DNA from: Phaenicophaeus curvirostris
Lineage: Eukaryota > Chordata > Aves > Cuculiformes > Cuculidae
Direction: 5' to 3'
Assembly (NCBI RefSeq): GCF_032191515.1
Contig: NC_091392.1
Coordinates: 102,991,571 to 103,055,570 of the forward strand
DNA length: 64,000 nt
Shown piece after piece: positions 60,426 through 64,000 of this stretch. Both the position numbers and the translations under genes were made by a program. Each line of letters begins with the position of its first letter. Position 1 is the stretch's first letter. Below the pieces are notes generated by a model, which worked only from the letters and a program-made list of their open reading frames with translations, was not told the DNA's origin and made no database searches.

Positions 60426-63400
60426 ATGTAGCCCCAGCCACCTGCTGTAGTTTGTTCCATTGCCAGCAAGAACTGAGAGAAAAAAATCAAGAGGGGTCTC
60501 CAGCAAACTGTTCTGTGCAAAATCCCTCCCTGGGTGATTCATGCAATGCTGTAAAAACAATAAACTGTCACCACACACATCTCATGATACATTGTTCTGC
60601 TTTCTGATACTTACGTGCATCATCTCATTTCACTTTAACAGAATCTTTTCCAGCAGAGACTGCTTATTACCCTAAAGCTTTACTGTACTAGAAATACTGA
60701 AGCAGAGGGGAAAATGGAGGCTTTATTGCCTTTTTTTTGTAACCAGAAACAAAGTGGTACAGAAGCTAACATAACCTAATGATGAGAGAAACATGCTCCA
60801 GGTAGTCGTAAATGTATATATTTGTCATAGTATCAATTAATTGTCTCCTTTCTAATCTAAAGAGATCATGGCTGGTTAATCTTTTCCTGGACAGAACTTG
60901 TTAAATACCTTCTCAGTGATCAATGAAAAGAGTGTGTAAGCTATTTAAAGATTTATGCAACAGAACGGAGGTTTAGAATTACCAGTGAGAGTCCAGGCTG
61001 ACTGTGAGCACTAAGCCATGAAATGCTTCTTGAACTCTGCTGCTGGCCACCAAGGTATGTTCTTATGGGATTTCAGAATAGCGTGAACTCTCTAATTAAA
61101 TGAGACCAGGAGGGAGATAGAAAATACATTATAGAGACTGATGCAGGGTGGGCAGGCCACATAATGTCTGAAAATGCTGAGAAGTTGCATTAGCTTCTTT
61201 ACTGATTTCATAGGGTTCTACTATTTCTTTCTGTCGTATTAGAGATGCACCTGCATGCATGCTACAGGAATCCAATGATGCCTGGCAAGCTCCAAACTTG
61301 CCTTGACTCATTCTGCTTGCTCTGCTCTTGTGACTGCAAAATTTGTTCAAATTGCTTTTACCTCTTTAACTGATGTACTCTCTCTTTTCACCCACCACAC
61401 ATGCTAACTTAGCTATTTTTTTTAAGCAGCAGCTTGTGCAGGGGCCAATAAAAAGTATTTGGAAGGTTCAGTATTACACTCTTAAACCTTCATTCATTTT
61501 GGAACCTGTTGCAAGATGAAGAGTGAGAAGTACTATCTTTATAAAATAAGTGTGGTTTTTAAGCCAACTATAAAAATTCAATAAAATCATCTTATTGAAG
61601 AGCAGTGTTTCAATAAGGTCAAACTATTTTAATCTTGAATTATTCTACTCCATAATAAAATGCTCATAAGCAGACTGGGAAACATGGTATTGAAGTAGAG
61701 GTTAAGAATTAGTGGGATTCAGGTAGTGGTTTGACGTCCCTATAGACCCAAAAATATTTGTTGTTCAAACTCTGAAAATGAGAGCTTGTTTTATCTTTAC
61801 CTGACTTTTAGCTACTACTATGGATCTTTAGTAAGAATTTAGTAAGAATTTTTATTCATATTTGTGGTACATTTTCTTGCAGACTTAATTTAAAAATCAT
61901 ATCTAACTGGTACTGATTGGTTTTAGGAGTATTAACTGTGGTAGAACTCCAAGGTCATTGTATGGAATTTGTCTTCATTGTTTGTTGGGTTTTTTTCCCT
62001 AGAGTTTTTTTCTTAGGTGAAGGCTTAATAATTGAAAACACAGTGTTCCAGTAACTATATCTCTATGGAAAAAGGATTTTCAAATGTCTTTAAAGCTGCA
62101 TTTCTTTTTATCTTTCATTGGTGATTTAGAAAATGGAGCACTGTTGGTTTGTTCTGTAATTATATTCCGTTACTAGCAATATCTTTAGCATCTTACTGTG
62201 TACACAAACTACCATAGTGGATGCTAATTGTTACTATTTTATTATAGAATAGTGAACAATAACTATGTAGTTGTCATTTTTGTCGAAAACTGAGGAAAAA
62301 TGAAACCATTAATTGTGAAGATCCACAAATGCTTAATTAACACAGTCTTCAACTACATTCTTTATAATAAAATATTTCTCTACATACTACTTATTTTAAA
62401 TCTGGACCTAAATATGCCATCCAAAGTACCAGATAAAAATCATTAGAGCAGTTTTTTCTGAGGAAACACAATCTAGGCAGTAGCTGATACTGTAGTGTAA
62501 TTATGGTTACAATAGCATTTCCATTATGAGTCAATTTTTTCCATAATTCTTAAAATAAAAGTAAGAAAAGGCTTTGTTTTCATGTATATATCCTATCAGA
62601 AGTAGGGCAGCATTGTGCATATACAGTGCTTAGTAGTTATTTTTTCAAGTTCCATTAAAATTACATAGGTCTATATTTTATATGCAAAGACGCAAATGCC
62701 TCAGGATCAGATTGATAACACAGTACAGCAATTTCTTTGCTGTATTGTCAACTAAGTTGACTGCTTATATGTCTGCTCTACTAGAATTATCTTACTTTAA
62801 AACACATAATTTTAAATCTTGGATACTTTGTTTCTGTAAATGAAACTGCATTCCATTTTTTAGGATTTCAGTGGTGTGTTCTACATTGTAGTGTTTGCAC
62901 AGTATTAAAAAATTCTTTGTCTTAAAAAATGAAACAATTTCCTGGAAGTATCTGAGAAATTGTTAATTAAATTCATGAATATTTCCTCAAAACCAAGTAA
63001 ATGCCTCGCCAAAACACCCCTAAACCCAAGTCAAAATGATGAAATTACTTAAAAATATTTGAATTTAGCACATTGAATCCTAGCCCCCTTGTTGCCAGTG
63101 CATGAACTGACTTCAAAGTGTTCAGTGTTACCTAGAGCTTCAGCTCAAACTGCCTATGAGTGCAAACCTTCTCCAAAGGAAAGGGAAGATGAGACAAGAC
63201 TTTTAGCCTGGGGTACACCTGTATTCACAAGTGTGGAATCTCTCTCAATCAATGTAGGCCTGTGTGCTTATAGGATGTTGACTAGCAAATTTGCTGCAAT
63301 TGCTACAGCTGAAAACTTCCACTCTAAATTAATAACTTTGCCTTAGGTTCTACAGGAAAGGTGTTTTCATCAAATTAGCTTAGAAAATGTTCAGACTTTG

Positions 63401-64000
63401 GAAGGACAAGCAGAGTTGGATAGTCTCATGGCTTTCATTTAAATAAATCAATGATTTATATTAAAGCATTTCAATAAAAATAGTCTTTCAGATTTCACTT
63501 ATTTTTATAAAAAGAAATTAATTTCGAAGTAAGCTTGCAGAGGCATGCAGTCATAGATCGGGTGAAAAAGAAGGAATGAAATCATTACTTTTAAGATTAT
63601 AATTGTAAACATTTGAGAAGAGGTTGTATCTCCTTTTGTTGTCCCAGGAAGATTGTATTTGGTTTAAGAAGCACTGTTGTTAGTTCCTTTGTGACCTTTA
63701 ATATTTTAGAGATCTGAATCGAGACCCAAACAGAATAAGTACGGGCAGACAAAGTTTAAAAACTGTTCTACATGTGTATGGTAACTATGCTGTAATTCAG
63801 ATTACTTAGTTTAGAATAAATACATTGACTGTATTTTTATTTTAGGTGTACTGTGGTATACCAAGGATGCTGCACTGTGGCAGTGATACATTCCACTATC
63901 TAATTTATTTCCTTAGTTTTTAAGACTACATAAAACTGAAAGGATGAAAACATATGGCATATAATTATACTTAAATGTGGAATTTAGCTTGAAATACAAA
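60426..64000. other. Intron to window edge, nothing recognised
   Basis: AT-rich, no exon, RNA gene or clear repeat. Includes a 12-bp hairpin at 62720-62748 (one G-T wobble, 5-base loop). Confidence 0.45.

Larger units (their letters stand above)
12847..64000 (+). other. ROBO1: ROBO1 intron following the signal-peptide exon (5' part)
   Basis: Starts with GTAGGTACC and continues to the window edge with no further ROBO1 exon that I could find (no sequence for the acidic DPED-like linker or the first Ig domain). Over 51 kb of this intron is therefore present. Very long 5' introns are known for ROBO1 in vertebrates. The intron holds the repeats listed separately. Confidence 0.7.

Noticed and set aside
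1..64000. CRISPR arrays, tRNA/rRNA genes, bacterial operons, phage-like modules
   Set aside because: No repeat-spacer array, no tRNA cloverleaf and no prokaryotic gene organisation was seen. The repeats and codon context are those of a vertebrate intron.
12847..64000. Search for the next ROBO1 exon (DPED-type linker or first Ig domain with RLRQEDFPPRI) and the alternative short-isoform first exon
   Set aside because: No matching sequence found by eye; presumably beyond the window. A translated search would be decisive.

Overview
The window looks like vertebrate nuclear DNA from a bird. It is AT-rich, intron-like sequence with no dense gene content. Its interspersed repeats are mostly CR1-type LINEs, recognisable by reverse-transcriptase fragments and by the 3' tail built from ATTCTATG-type octamers. 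There are also two LTR remnants of kinds seen in avian genomes. I cannot name the species. Nothing suggests bacterial, organellar or viral episomal DNA.

The only convincing host coding sequence is one short exon at about 12706-12846 (+). It has a splice acceptor, a short 5'UTR, an ATG, a 29-residue signal peptide beginning MKWKHYPFLV and ending QLIP, and a donor (CAG|GTAGGT) that interrupts a codon after its first base. I recognise this as the first coding exon of the long isoform of ROBO1, the Slit receptor of axon guidance. On that reading, 1-12705 is the 3' end of the intron after a non-coding first exon. Everything from 12847 to 64000 is the start of the next, very long ROBO1 intron. I did not find the next ROBO1 exon in the window.

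Layout: 1-575 unique; 575-1838 CR1 (+); 1839-4948 unique; 4949-5165 CR1 tail (-); 5166-9660 mostly unique; 9661-10030 internally deleted LTR-like remnant; 10255-10976 CpG-rich solo LTR (-); 12706-12846 ROBO1 exon; 16425-17060 old CR1 (-) abutting a short CR1 tail (+, 17062-17139); 22143-22310 two 84-bp tandem units; 31296-31380 (TCTTA)17; 31808-32322 CR1 (+); 32919-33008 four-copy minisatellite; 34439-34800 old CR1 (-) split by a young CR1 tail; 37595-38560 very old CR1/L3-like LINE (+); 40858-41300 CR1 (-); 58146-59178 CR1 (+); and possible ancient LINE scraps near 57.3 and 60.3 kb.

There is no operon-like or multi-gene system here. What is of interest is the regulatory setting of the ROBO1 signal-peptide exon (an overlapping upstream ATG, and an antisense LTR 1.7 kb upstream) and the layered history of retroelement insertions. 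At least four CR1 age classes are present, including one nested insertion with a candidate target-site duplication. Most other open frames are chance frames in AT-rich DNA or CR1 fragments.
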